Source: Pedobacter yonginensis (lineage in GTDB: Bacteria > Bacteroidota > Bacteroidia > Sphingobacteriales > Sphingobacteriaceae). Taken from it: a DNA stretch of 64,000 bases. Positions 1 through 8,297 of this stretch are shown piece after piece. The DNA is taken from positions 930,001-994,000 of the forward strand of contig NZ_QGNZ01000002.1 in the NCBI RefSeq assembly GCF_003173595.1, in the 5' to 3' direction. The notes beneath the pieces are model-generated. The model was not told the DNA's origin, ran no database searches, and saw only the letters and a program-made list of their open reading frames with translations. Every line of letters begins with the position of its first letter. The first letter of the stretch is position 1. Both the position numbers and the translations under genes were made by a program.

Positions 1-485
1 TTAGCTTTGATATTGGTGCGATACGTTCGGCCGATGCCGCTGCAAATGCCAACACTACACCCAATGGCTTTGATGGTGAGGAGGCTTGCCGGATTGCCCG
101 GTACGCGGGGATGAACGATAAACTTACATCAATTGGCTTTTACGAGTTTAATCCAGCTTACGATAACAACGGACAAACGGCTTTCCTTTTGGCCCAGATG
201 GTTTGGTATTTTATGGAGGGATTTTATGCTCGTAAAAAAGATTTCCCATTAACGCCAAAATCTCAGTTTATGATTTATCGCACCAGCCTAAAAGATGGCT
301 CTGGCGAGATGGTTTTTGTGAAAAGCAAGAAATCAGACCGATGGTGGATGCAGGTTCCTTATCCATCTGGTCAATCTAAAAACGAAAGATATCACCTCGT
401 TCCTTGTCGGTATGATGATTATCAAGTTGCTGTTAGCGGAGAAATGCCAGATTTATGGTGGAGGACTTATCAAAAACTATCATAA
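1..485 (+). CDS. arginase/formimidoylglutamase-family protein, 3' end only
   Basis: The reading frame is open from base 3, so the gene starts before the window; a 124-aa product beginning at ATG 111 would be a fragment. The visible part begins SFDIGAIRSADA, followed by PNGFDGEEACRIARYAG, the pattern of the C-terminal third of ureohydrolase-fold proteins that Bacteroidota genomes label formimidoylglutamase. In catalytic ureohydrolases this stretch carries a D-x-D pair that binds two metal ions. Here it reads D-I-G, so the second aspartate is missing. The fold assignment is fairly safe; enzymatic activity is doubtful. It ends in TAA at 483-485, about 90 bases before the next gene. Confidence 0.7.
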   Translation, partial: SFDIGAIRSADAAANANTTPNGFDGEEACRIARYAGMNDKLTSIGFYEFNPAYDNNGQTAFLLAQMVWYFMEGFYARKKDFPLTPKSQFMIYRTSLKDGSGEMVFVKSKKSDRWWMQVPYPSGQSKNERYHLVPCRYDDYQVAVSGEMPDLWWRTYQKLS

Positions 486-524
486 TTTTACCGTGCTAAT
501 TACGTTATTAGGCAGACGATTATT

Positions 525-532
525 TATCTTTG
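525..532 (+). promoter_or_regulatory. putative -7 element TATCTTTG
   Basis: The octamer matches the Bacteroidota -7 consensus TAnnTTTG and lies 42 bases before the ATG at 575. No convincing TTTG at -33 was seen, so support is partial. Confidence 0.35.
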
Positions 533-574
533 AAATAATCAATTAGCAAAATTTACCATTAAAATTAAACTCTA

Positions 575-1720
575 ATGAAAAAAATATTATTATCTGCAAT
601 GGCACTTTTGCCGTTTGCGGCGCTAGCTCAGAAGCCATTCGCTTTAAATGGTAATGTTAAAAGCTTAAAAACTGGCGACAAAGTTTACTTGATTTATAAC
701 GATGAAGGTAAAAATATTACCGATTCTGCAACTGTTGCAAACGGCGCATTTGCATTTAAAGGCACGGTTGCTGCTCCTGCTCAGGGTAACTTGTTTTTAA
801 ACATAAACCCTTATGTAAAACGCCCAGCACCAGGTGAGAAATTTGATGCATTGCCATTATATATTGAGCCTGGAAATTTAAAAGTTGTAGCGGCTGATTC
901 ATTAAAAAATGCAACCATTTCTGGATCATTGGTTAATGATGACAATAAAAAACTAAAAGCCTTAACCAAGCCTGTTACCGATAAAATAGCGGCGATAAAC
1001 GCTGAATTTGCCGCTTATACGCCAGAGCAAAAAAAGGATAAGGCATTAATGGAAGCATTAGGTGCTCGCTATGAAAAAGATGTTGCTGCTATGCCGGCTC
1101 TTTTGTTAGAGTTTGCTAAAAGCAATCCAAAATCGTACATCAGCTTATCTGCCATTGGCCAATTGGCTGGCGATCCTGATCAAGCGCTTGAAGCTGAAAA
1201 AGCTTTCGTAGCATTATCTCCCGAATTAAAGGCAAGTAGTATGGGTGTTAAGCTTGCGCAGCTTTTTGATGCGGGCAAAAAAACCGCTGTTGGGGCAATG
1301 GCCATGGACTTTACACAAAATGATCCAGACGGTAAACCTGTTAAACTATCTGATTTTAAAGGTAAATATGTGTTGGTAGATTTCTGGGCATCGTGGTGTG
1401 GCCCATGTCGCCAAGAAAATCCTAACGTAGTAGTGGCTTATAATAAATTTAAAGATAAGGGCTTTACTGTTTTAGGGGTTTCATTAGATCAGCCTGGTAA
1501 AAAAGATTCGTGGGTAAAAGCGATTGCTGATGATAAATTGACTTGGACACATGTATCGGATTTAAAGTACTGGGATAATGAAGTAGCCAAAATGTATGGC
1601 ATCCGTTCTATTCCTGCAAATTTCTTGATTGATCCAACAGGTAAGATTGTTGCAAAAGGCTTAAGAGAGCAAGCTTTGCAAGATAAACTACAAGAATTAT
1701 TGGGTAACAAATCAAAGTAG
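575..1720 (+). CDS. secreted DUF4369-TlpA/AhpC-type thioredoxin-like protein
   Basis: The 381-aa protein starts with a Sec signal peptide (MKKILLSAMALLPFAALAQ). An N-terminal DUF4369-like beta domain spans about residues 22-120, followed by a helical spacer and a TlpA-type thioredoxin domain from about residue 245. The active site WASWCGPC and the cis-proline loop (SIPANF) are both present, so it should be redox-active in the periplasm, reducing or isomerising disulfides. Bacteroidota carry many such DUF4369-TlpA proteins, and the specific partner cannot be told from sequence. It stands alone, with its own putative -7 box upstream and a strong hairpin terminator just after the stop. Confidence 0.85.
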   Translation: MKKILLSAMALLPFAALAQKPFALNGNVKSLKTGDKVYLIYNDEGKNITDSATVANGAFAFKGTVAAPAQGNLFLNINPYVKRPAPGEKFDALPLYIEPGNLKVVAADSLKNATISGSLVNDDNKKLKALTKPVTDKIAAINAEFAAYTPEQKKDKALMEALGARYEKDVAAMPALLLEFAKSNPKSYISLSAIGQLAGDPDQALEAEKAFVALSPELKASSMGVKLAQLFDAGKKTAVGAMAMDFTQNDPDGKPVKLSDFKGKYVLVDFWASWCGPCRQENPNVVVAYNKFKDKGFTVLGVSLDQPGKKDSWVKAIADDKLTWTHVSDLKYWDNEVAKMYGIRSIPANFLIDPTGKIVAKGLREQALQDKLQELLGNKSK

Positions 1721-1740
1721 AGAAATTCCTAACCATAAAA

Positions 1741-1777
1741 AAGGCCCAATCTAGATTTTAGATTGGGCCTTTTTTTA
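1741..1777. terminator. bidirectional intrinsic terminator
   Basis: A perfect 13-bp stem (1741-1753 with 1759-1771) with a 5-base loop is flanked by A-rich and T-rich runs. It sits between the convergent TlpA-type gene and the SUKH gene and can serve both. Confidence 0.85.
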
Positions 1778-1782
1778 TAGGA

Positions 1783-2289
1783 TTATGCTGATTTTAAAAA
1801 ATCGAGTGCGTTGATGAAATAGTTTTCCATCCCTTCATATGGATCTTCGCCTGGAATCCATGACGCAAATTTCCAGTATTCCCATTTTTCGTGCTCTAAT
1901 AATGGTGGTACCAATAGGAAATATTGTTCTTGATTGATTCCGCCTACCACAATGCTTCTGGATAATTTTATCGCAACTTCCAACAATTCGTCGTTATTGA
2001 TCCAAATTTCTATTAATTGGGGATCGATGTCTTTCAAAAAACCTACATTTCCTGTGGCTTCAAACGATGGTTCGATGTTTTCGTTGGGTGTGGAAAATCC
2101 GTTCGTGATTAACAAAAAATCTTTATAATCTTTGGGTAGCGCAATTTGCAATCGCTCTTCTAGTTGTTTAATATCTTCGCTGGTAGCGGGTGCATTTCCC
2201 AACCATTTAGATTCGATCTGTTCGTCGGTAAAAGTAAATTCACCTTGACGGATGGCTATTTCGGAAATCTTTTTGAGTATTTTTTTCAC
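1783..2289 (-). CDS. SMI1/KNR4 (SUKH superfamily) protein
   Basis: A 168-aa soluble protein with the SUKH hallmark: IKQLEERLQIALPKDYKDFL followed by LITNGF. This matches the amphipathic helix and the LP-x-x-Y/F strand region of SMI1_KNR4 domains. Many SUKH proteins act as immunity proteins for secreted polymorphic toxins, others are housekeeping. No toxin gene or RHS repeat is nearby, so an immunity role is not supported by context. It is the last gene of a minus-strand run, 24 bases after purD, and ends at the shared terminator at 1741-1777. Confidence 0.75.
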   Translation of the reverse strand: MKKILKKISEIAIRQGEFTFTDEQIESKWLGNAPATSEDIKQLEERLQIALPKDYKDFLLITNGFSTPNENIEPSFEATGNVGFLKDIDPQLIEIWINNDELLEVAIKLSRSIVVGGINQEQYFLLVPPLLEHEKWEYWKFASWIPGEDPYEGMENYFINALDFLKSA

Positions 2290-2313
2290 TTTATCTTATT
2301 TATGTCCGAGCTG

Positions 2314-3585
2314 TTAAACCAAATCGAAACCAATATCTTCTCTAAAATATTTGCCATCGAAATAAATACGACCTGCATCTGCTGTAGCACATTGTAAAGC
2401 CGTAAATAGATCTTTTTGTAAGCTGGTTATAGCTATAACCCGACCGCCATTGGTTTTAATAACATCATTTTCTACAAGTGTTCCTGCGTGAAATGCGTTT
2501 GAATGGCGCAAATTTTCAATTCCAGAAATGGCTTTGCCTTTTAAATACTCGCCAGGGTAACCACCCGCAACAATCATTACGGTGGCAGCCGTTTGGTCTG
2601 AAATTTTTAGGTTTACGGTATTCAATTTCTTTTCGGCAGTAGCCATAAATAATTCTACCAAATCGTTTTCTATTCTTGGAATTACACTTTCGGTTTCTGG
2701 ATCGCCCATACGAGCATTATATTCAATTACGTAGGGCTCTTCGCCCACTTTGATTAGGCCGAAGAAGATAAAGCCAGTGTAGTCGATATGATCTTTCTTT
2801 AAGCCTTCAACGGTGGGTTTGATGATTCTTTCTTCAACTTTCTGCAAGAACTCGTCCGTAGCAAATGGTACAGGAGAAACAGAACCCATACCGCCAGTGT
2901 TTAAACCCGTATCGTTTTGGCCGATTCGTTTATAATCTTTCGCAGAAGGAAGGGTGATGTAATTTTCTCCATCTGTTAAAATGAAAACCGAAAGTTCGAT
3001 ACCGCTTAAAAACTCTTCGATTACTACTGTTGCTCCTGCGGCGCCGAATTTTCCACCAAGCATGAGCTTAAGTTCCTCTTGTGCTTCAATGGTTTCAGTG
3101 CAAATTAGAACTCCTTTTCCTGCTGCTAAACCATCTGCTTTTAAAACGACAGGCAGTGCATGATTTTGAAGGTAAACCAAGCCATCTTCTAAAGTTTCTG
3201 GGGTGAAGGATTTGGATGCAGCGGTTGGAATGCCGTGGCGCTCCATAAATTGTTTAGAAAAATCTTTACTCCCTTCCAAAATGGCACCTTCTTTTTTTGG
3301 TCCGATAACGGGAATGTGTGCAATTGTTGGGTCTGCAAGAAAAAAGTCGTGAATGCCATTTACTAATGGTTCTTCTGGGCCTACAACAACGAGGTCAATT
3401 TTTTCGGTTAAAACTACTTTCTTAATCGAATCAAAATCGTTTACATTAATGTTGATGTTTGTACCATAAACGCCTGTACCACCATTTCCTGGTGCAATAA
3501 TGAGTTTGTCGCAGTGGGATGATTGGCTCATTTTCCAAGCGAATGCGCTTTCTCTGCCGCCTGAACCTAAAAGTAAGATATTCAT
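2314..3585 (-). CDS. purD: phosphoribosylamine--glycine ligase
   Basis: 423 aa, the usual GARS length. It catalyses ATP-dependent joining of glycine to 5-phosphoribosylamine, the second step of purine synthesis. It begins MNILLLGSGGRESAFAWK, the classic N-terminal GARS motif. The ATP-grasp domain follows with KADGLAAGKGV, a Gly-rich loop (LNTGGMGSVSP) and the metal-binding stretch EYNARMGDPETE; a C-terminal barrel domain follows. No other pur gene is adjacent; it lies 76 bases after the dienoyl-CoA reductase gene and 24 bases before the SUKH gene. A TATCTTTG box sits directly upstream of the ATG. Confidence 0.97.
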   Translation of the reverse strand: MNILLLGSGGRESAFAWKMSQSSHCDKLIIAPGNGGTGVYGTNININVNDFDSIKKVVLTEKIDLVVVGPEEPLVNGIHDFFLADPTIAHIPVIGPKKEGAILEGSKDFSKQFMERHGIPTAASKSFTPETLEDGLVYLQNHALPVVLKADGLAAGKGVLICTETIEAQEELKLMLGGKFGAAGATVVIEEFLSGIELSVFILTDGENYITLPSAKDYKRIGQNDTGLNTGGMGSVSPVPFATDEFLQKVEERIIKPTVEGLKKDHIDYTGFIFFGLIKVGEEPYVIEYNARMGDPETESVIPRIENDLVELFMATAEKKLNTVNLKISDQTAATVMIVAGGYPGEYLKGKAISGIENLRHSNAFHAGTLVENDVIKTNGGRVIAITSLQKDLFTALQCATADAGRIYFDGKYFREDIGFDLV

Positions 3586-3590
3586 ATGGG

Positions 3591-3598
3591 CAAAGATA
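3591..3598 (-). promoter_or_regulatory. putative -7 element for purD
   Basis: On the minus strand this reads TATCTTTG, matching TAnnTTTG, and ends only 5 bases before the purD ATG. If used, the transcript would have almost no 5' leader. No clear -33 box was seen. Confidence 0.35.
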
Positions 3599-3661
3599 AT
3601 ATTTTAGTATAAAGTAGTGCGCATGAAGCGGTAAGACTTTAAGCTTTGATTGAATTCTGAT

Positions 3662-4543
3662 TTAGCTCCCTTTGGCACTTCTAGTCATTTGCTCTAGCAT
3701 ATCCCACATCTCGTTTGGAATGGCTTCTAATCCATTCATCTGTCCTGCGCCTTGAAGCCATTCCCCACCATCAATTGTAATGACTTCTCCATTAATGTAA
3801 CCTGAAAAATCGCTTACTAGGAATGCTGCTAAATTGGCCAATTCTTGATGTTCGCCTACTCGTTTCAATGGCACCCGATTTTTAAAATCGAATTTCTTCG
3901 CTAAATCGCCTGGTAATAATCGTTCCCATGCACCTTTGGTTGGAAAAGGGCCAGGGGCTATCGCATTGGTTCTAATTCCATATTTACCCCATTCTACTGC
4001 TAGTGATCTGGTTAGAGCCAATACCCCGCCTTTGGCACAGGCTGAAGGCACAACGTAAGCAGAGCCTGTAAAAGCGTAGGTGGTGATGATATTCAATACG
4101 GTAGCCTGTTGTTTTTCTTTGATCCAATGTTTACCAAAAGCCAAGGTGCAGTTCACCGTTCCTTTTAATACAATATCGATGATAGATGAAAATGCATTGG
4201 CAGATAGCCGTTCGGTTGGAGAGATAAAGTTGCCGGCTGCATTGTTGAGTAAAACATCTACTTGCCCAAATCTTTCTATTGATTTAGCCAATACGTTTTC
4301 CACTTGTTCAATTTCCCTAACATCGCAAGCTACTGCTAAAACCTTGCCTCCGGTTTTTTCTTCCATTTCGTCGGCTGTTTTTTGGAGCACATCGGCCTTG
4401 CGACTTGTGATGACCAAATTTGCACCCAACTTTAGGAAATAAACACCCATGGCTTTGCCTAAACCTGTACCGCCTCCAGTAATTACAATGGTTTTTCCTT
4501 TTAGGGCATCATCTCTTAACATGGGTTGGTTAAATGCGAACAT
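3662..4543 (-). CDS. SDR-family 2,4-dienoyl-CoA reductase (DECR-like)
   Basis: 293 aa. The short-chain dehydrogenase fold shows the NAD(P) motif TGGGTGLGKAMG near residue 22 and LLNNAAGNF. The usual YxxxK is not in place: the position four before the lysine is Ser (SACAK). A tyrosine 15 residues before the lysine is present instead (TYAFTGSAYVVPSACAK), which is the arrangement in mitochondrial 2,4-dienoyl-CoA reductase. The C-terminal part (GRI-type PLKRVG, ELANLAAFLVSD, INGEVITIDGGEWL) also matches that family. It would reduce 2,4-dienoyl-CoA during oxidation of polyunsaturated fatty acids. It follows the enoyl-CoA isomerase gene by 49 bases, probably in one transcript. Confidence 0.85.
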   Translation of the reverse strand: MFAFNQPMLRDDALKGKTIVITGGGTGLGKAMGVYFLKLGANLVITSRKADVLQKTADEMEEKTGGKVLAVACDVREIEQVENVLAKSIERFGQVDVLLNNAAGNFISPTERLSANAFSSIIDIVLKGTVNCTLAFGKHWIKEKQQATVLNIITTYAFTGSAYVVPSACAKGGVLALTRSLAVEWGKYGIRTNAIAPGPFPTKGAWERLLPGDLAKKFDFKNRVPLKRVGEHQELANLAAFLVSDFSGYINGEVITIDGGEWLQGAGQMNGLEAIPNEMWDMLEQMTRSAKGS

Positions 4544-4592
4544 AATATTTGGTTATGGTTAAATTTGAGTAGTTGTTATTTGTATCCGTTAT

Positions 4593-5357
4593 TTATGATT
4601 TTCTTTGCAGGCTGGCTATTATGGTCTTTAAAATATGCCGTGTTGCTGGCGACCACCATTGAGCAAGCATTTTTTCTAATGTTGCAGATTGATCTGTGTT
4701 TACGGCTGCAATAAGTTCTTCGCGAATATTAAGTTTGCTTTGCGACCAGGTGTTGGTTTCGAGCTCCATGAACTTTTTGATTTTTCTTTCTGCTGCGGTT
4801 AGTAAGCTTTCATTCTTAACCACATCATCTACTAAGCCCACTTTTAAGGCTTCCTCTGGGCTATAAAGTTTACCGGTGAGTAAACTGCGGGTTGCTTCGG
4901 CTTTGCCAATCCAGAAGGAATACAGTTGGAAAATGCTATTCGGAACAATAATCCCCACGGGAACTTCATTTAAGCCGATAATGTAAGGCCCTTCGGCCAT
5001 TACACGGTAATCGCAGGCCAAGGCCATTACGCAACCGCCTGCTGGGCTGTGTCCGCTTATGGCGGCAACCATTGGTTTTTTAAATGCGACCAGATTGGCT
5101 GTAAAACTCAAGAATAAATACCAAAAAGATTTTGCTTCTTCCTCGTTGTAGTCGTATAGCTCCACTAAATCTAATCCGGCAGAAAAAAATGGGGCTGTTC
5201 CTGTTAGGATTACACCACCAACATTTTCATCAGCAGCAATATTTTTAAGCATTTCATCCAATTCGGTTAGCAGCTCGCGATTTAAGGCGTTTGATTTTCC
5301 TCTATTTAATGTAATGGTTGCTAAACGATCTTTTACGCTTACTTTTATCGTATTCAT
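4593..5357 (-). CDS. enoyl-CoA isomerase (crotonase family, ECI-like)
   Basis: 254 aa, crotonase fold. The oxyanion-hole segments are SAGLDL and SGHSPAGGCVMALACDYRVM. The sequence IGLNEVPVGIIVP keeps a single catalytic Glu in the LNE position of delta3-delta2-enoyl-CoA isomerases, while the two-Glu pattern of true hydratases is not evident. It would move a 3-cis/trans double bond to the 2-trans position so beta-oxidation can continue. It is followed at 49 bases by the DECR-like reductase; together these are the two auxiliary enzymes for unsaturated fatty acids. A broader enoyl-CoA hydratase/isomerase label is the safe fallback. Confidence 0.85.
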   Translation of the reverse strand: MNTIKVSVKDRLATITLNRGKSNALNRELLTELDEMLKNIAADENVGGVILTGTAPFFSAGLDLVELYDYNEEEAKSFWYLFLSFTANLVAFKKPMVAAISGHSPAGGCVMALACDYRVMAEGPYIIGLNEVPVGIIVPNSIFQLYSFWIGKAEATRSLLTGKLYSPEEALKVGLVDDVVKNESLLTAAERKIKKFMELETNTWSQSKLNIREELIAAVNTDQSATLEKMLAQWWSPATRHILKTIIASLQRKS

Positions 5358-5396
5358 ATCTTCGGTTCAAAGGTGGAAATTTAAGTAATTTAATTA

Positions 5397-5437
5397 GAAA
5401 GCCAAATAATAGCACATGGTCTGATTATTTGGCTTTC
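5397..5437 (-). terminator. hairpin terminator after the 896-aa plug protein gene
   Basis: Perfect 14-bp stem (5397-5410 with 5424-5437), 13-base loop. On the minus strand it lies 25 bases after the stop of the 896-aa gene and is followed by only a weak T-rich stretch, so termination may be partial. Confidence 0.65.
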
Positions 5438-5461
5438 AATATCGTGTTGAAAATTAAATTC

Positions 5462-8152
5462 CTATTTCACTTCGTAGGTATATACTTTTCTAGCCAAGTG
5501 GCCAAAAGCATCTACCCCTTCAATTACTACTCGATAATTTGCAGGTTCATCTGCATTATAGAACTCGAATTTCGCTTTTCCATCTTTATCGGCAACCACT
5601 TGCGGATTCCAATAAATGGTTGTCCTTAAATCAGGTTTGTTGCTTGCGTTATCTGCATCATATTTCGGCGCATAAAATTCTCTAGAAATTGATATGCCAC
5701 TTGGATTGTAAGTAACCACTCCCGGGGCGTAACGGTTGTAATTATTACCCCCATCGCCTCGTTTTGTGGTAATTACCAGTACGCCTCCACCGCCGTTCAT
5801 GCCATAAATTGCGGTGTTGCCAATCGTTTTTAAAAGTTCAATTGATTCCACATCCATAGGTGCAATGTTGTCTAAGAACTCGGCATCCACAGGCATTCCG
5901 TCTACAACAATATGCATTGGCGTGTTCTGACTTCTCATCAAATAAGGCACATTGCCTCTAAAAATTACATCTGGCAAGCGGCCCTGCAAGCACATGGATA
6001 GCGTTACACAGGTAGAAAGATCAGCAGCTGTCATGATATAATCTGCTCTGCCGGCTCCATTTAGGTTGGATGAATTTTTTGCTGGATTTTTTTTCTCCGT
6101 TATGGTTACTTCTTCGAGTTTAATGGTGCGTTCTAATAAACCTAATCGGGCCATTTCGTTAAAATAATTGTCGCTTTCCTTAATATACTTCATTAGGGTG
6201 TTGTTCACATTAATATCTATATCTGCGCCGTTTTTGTTTTTGGTTACAATTTGGCCGGGTATCACATCTAAATTAATATCTACAAACTTACGTTCGGTTT
6301 TGGTTCTGGCCTGCACTACAAATTTGGTGCTGTCTCCGAAACTCAGATTATCAAACACAAACCTGCCGTCGGCATTGGTAACAGTATCTATAATAATCAT
6401 GGTGCCTTTAGTTGCCATCAGCATCACTTTACCCCCTGCTACGGGTTTATTTCCTTTGGTAACAGTTCCGCTTATTTTTAAAGATTCTTCGGGCTTGTAG
6501 GTAATGTTTGGGTTAGTGTTGTTGATTGCATTTTTCCAAGTAAACCTTCTCCAGCCTTGGGTAAGCATGAGGTTATCCAACTCTTTTTGTGTTTTGGCAT
6601 CATCATTTAAGAAATAATGGTTCGGTTTTTCGATATATCCAACCAAATCTGAAGTGAGTAACAACGAGGTTAAAATGTTGGTTTCATTATCTTCATCGGG
6701 TACTACTTTTGTTGCATTGGTTACGGCTACAGAGAAACTGCCCAATACAGGTTTTTGCTGGTTGGTGGCATCAAAGCTGAAAGTAGATTTGCCTCGTTTG
6801 GTGGTGGAAACCGCACTGCTGTTGATGGCAACGTTGATTAAATCATTTTTCGGACTAATGAAAACGAGTCGCTCGGCAATAGGTTGATTGTCTGCAGAGA
6901 ATAAAGTAAATTGAACGATTCCTTCGGGTAAGTTTTTTCTCGCGATGTTTGCAATTAAAACTTGCTTATCCATTTTGGCTTTTGAAACATAATAAACATT
7001 CCCGCCCTGTTGTGCTACAACTTTTAATTCAGCTCCGTTTAGTAAGCTTTCACTTGCCATGATTTTAACGCCCACTTTTGCGGTGTCGGTATTGTTTATC
7101 GCGATGGCGTAACCACTTTTTTGGGCGAGGGGCAATTTGATTTCTTTTGTAGAACCATCTTTAAAATCAATTTTTGCACGATATGTTTTGCCAGATTGCA
7201 TGTTAAACACAAAACTTCCCATCCCCAAGTAACTGGTTTCAAAAGCTGTAATGGTATTTCCAGCATCATCAAATACAGTTCCTTTCACATCCTCCCCATG
7301 TCCGGTTGAATTTACGGCCTTAACGGCTATCCTTTGTGGTAATTCTTCTACTAATGTTCCGCCTTCGGGCATAAACTGAACATCTACATCGTTTGAAGTT
7401 GATGTTATGGGGATGGATTTCGTTACCTTTTGTTTATTCTCTAAAGTTATGGTGGCTATAATTTTTCCAGTTTTGTTTTGGAAACTTTGATTGTTTACGA
7501 AGCTGATTATGGCATCGCCCGTTAAATTGGTTTTTACTTTTCCTTTTGATACCGACCTGTAATCCAGCTGAACATCATAACTTACCTCACTTTCTTTGTA
7601 AGCAATGCCGTTTTTATCTTCAAAATGTACGGTGGCGGTTACTTTGTCGGTATTATTTTCCTTTTGAAAATCATATTTTGTTTGCGTAAATACTTTGTTT
7701 GCCCAACTATTGCCAATTTTTATGGTTTTGTCGAAAAAGAAATCTGTTCCAAAGTTGCGCATGTAGGCAGTGTAAGCTCTTATTCGATAATTGCCTTCAC
7801 CAAGCGAATCGGTGAGTTTAAAATCGCCCCAGGTTATGCCAGCCATTAGAGGCAACCTAAGTTGTTTTTTTACTGAATCCTTTTCGTTAATAAGCTCTAC
7901 ATACAAGATTTTACTAATGTTTGATGGAGCGGAGGTTTTGGTATTAAACACATAAGCTTTAAGCCAAATATCATCGCCAATGGCATAGTAAGGCTTATCG
8001 AGGTGAATGTGTACTTTTTCTTGCGGATATTTTGAAGTATATTCTTCGAGTTTCTTCAGCAATAAGCTAAATGGATCGTCATCCATTTTGAAGGCCGTAA
8101 AACCTAAAAGGATAAATAACACACTTATTGGGAGGATAATTTTGAGTTTCAT
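5462..8152 (-). CDS. secreted MG2-type / TonB plug-domain protein (paralogue 1)
   Basis: 896 aa with an N-terminal signal sequence (MKLKIILPISVLFILLGF). Residues about 40-140 form an MG2/macroglobulin-like domain (EKVHIHLDKPYYAIGDDIWL). Further beta-sandwich repeats follow, then a carboxypeptidase-regulatory-like domain (SGTVTKGNKPVAGGKVML), and near residue 740-800 a TonB-receptor plug-like domain (VVDGMPVDAEFLDNIAPMDV, then NGGGGVLVITTKRG). The C-terminus ends with a short beta domain (YNADEPANYRVVIEGVD). There is no room for a 22-strand barrel, so it is not a receptor itself. It is a tandem paralogue of the 917-aa gene upstream. Function unknown; an envelope surface or assembly role is inferred. 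Confidence 0.75.
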   Translation of the reverse strand: MKLKIILPISVLFILLGFTAFKMDDDPFSLLLKKLEEYTSKYPQEKVHIHLDKPYYAIGDDIWLKAYVFNTKTSAPSNISKILYVELINEKDSVKKQLRLPLMAGITWGDFKLTDSLGEGNYRIRAYTAYMRNFGTDFFFDKTIKIGNSWANKVFTQTKYDFQKENNTDKVTATVHFEDKNGIAYKESEVSYDVQLDYRSVSKGKVKTNLTGDAIISFVNNQSFQNKTGKIIATITLENKQKVTKSIPITSTSNDVDVQFMPEGGTLVEELPQRIAVKAVNSTGHGEDVKGTVFDDAGNTITAFETSYLGMGSFVFNMQSGKTYRAKIDFKDGSTKEIKLPLAQKSGYAIAINNTDTAKVGVKIMASESLLNGAELKVVAQQGGNVYYVSKAKMDKQVLIANIARKNLPEGIVQFTLFSADNQPIAERLVFISPKNDLINVAINSSAVSTTKRGKSTFSFDATNQQKPVLGSFSVAVTNATKVVPDEDNETNILTSLLLTSDLVGYIEKPNHYFLNDDAKTQKELDNLMLTQGWRRFTWKNAINNTNPNITYKPEESLKISGTVTKGNKPVAGGKVMLMATKGTMIIIDTVTNADGRFVFDNLSFGDSTKFVVQARTKTERKFVDINLDVIPGQIVTKNKNGADIDINVNNTLMKYIKESDNYFNEMARLGLLERTIKLEEVTITEKKNPAKNSSNLNGAGRADYIMTAADLSTCVTLSMCLQGRLPDVIFRGNVPYLMRSQNTPMHIVVDGMPVDAEFLDNIAPMDVESIELLKTIGNTAIYGMNGGGGVLVITTKRGDGGNNYNRYAPGVVTYNPSGISISREFYAPKYDADNASNKPDLRTTIYWNPQVVADKDGKAKFEFYNADEPANYRVVIEGVDAFGHLARKVYTYEVK

Positions 8153-8169
8153 GTGTGGCTAGATAAAAT

Positions 8170-8207
8170 AAAATATGCCTCAAGGTACAAAACATGAGGC
8201 ATATTTT
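8170..8207 (-). terminator. hairpin between the two plug-protein paralogues
   Basis: A perfect 13-bp stem (8170-8182 with 8195-8207), 12-base loop, followed on the minus strand by T-rich sequence. It ends 17 bases before the ATG of the 896-aa gene, so it may end the upstream transcript or act as an attenuator of the downstream paralogue. Confidence 0.7.
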
Positions 8208-8297
8208 AATGAAGTTAGTATGAATATTACCATTTGATTTGATCGGTAACAAATCCGCTTTCAATCTGGTAATGTTGTAATTAGAGTAGTTAGATAA

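Noticed and set aside
1783..2289. SUKH protein as an immunity gene of a toxin system
   Set aside because: No toxin, RHS or secretion-linked effector gene is adjacent; the neighbours are housekeeping genes.
8079..8264. Minus-strand 61-codon ORF between the plug-protein paralogues
   Set aside because: Overlaps the start of the 896-aa gene and spans the hairpin.
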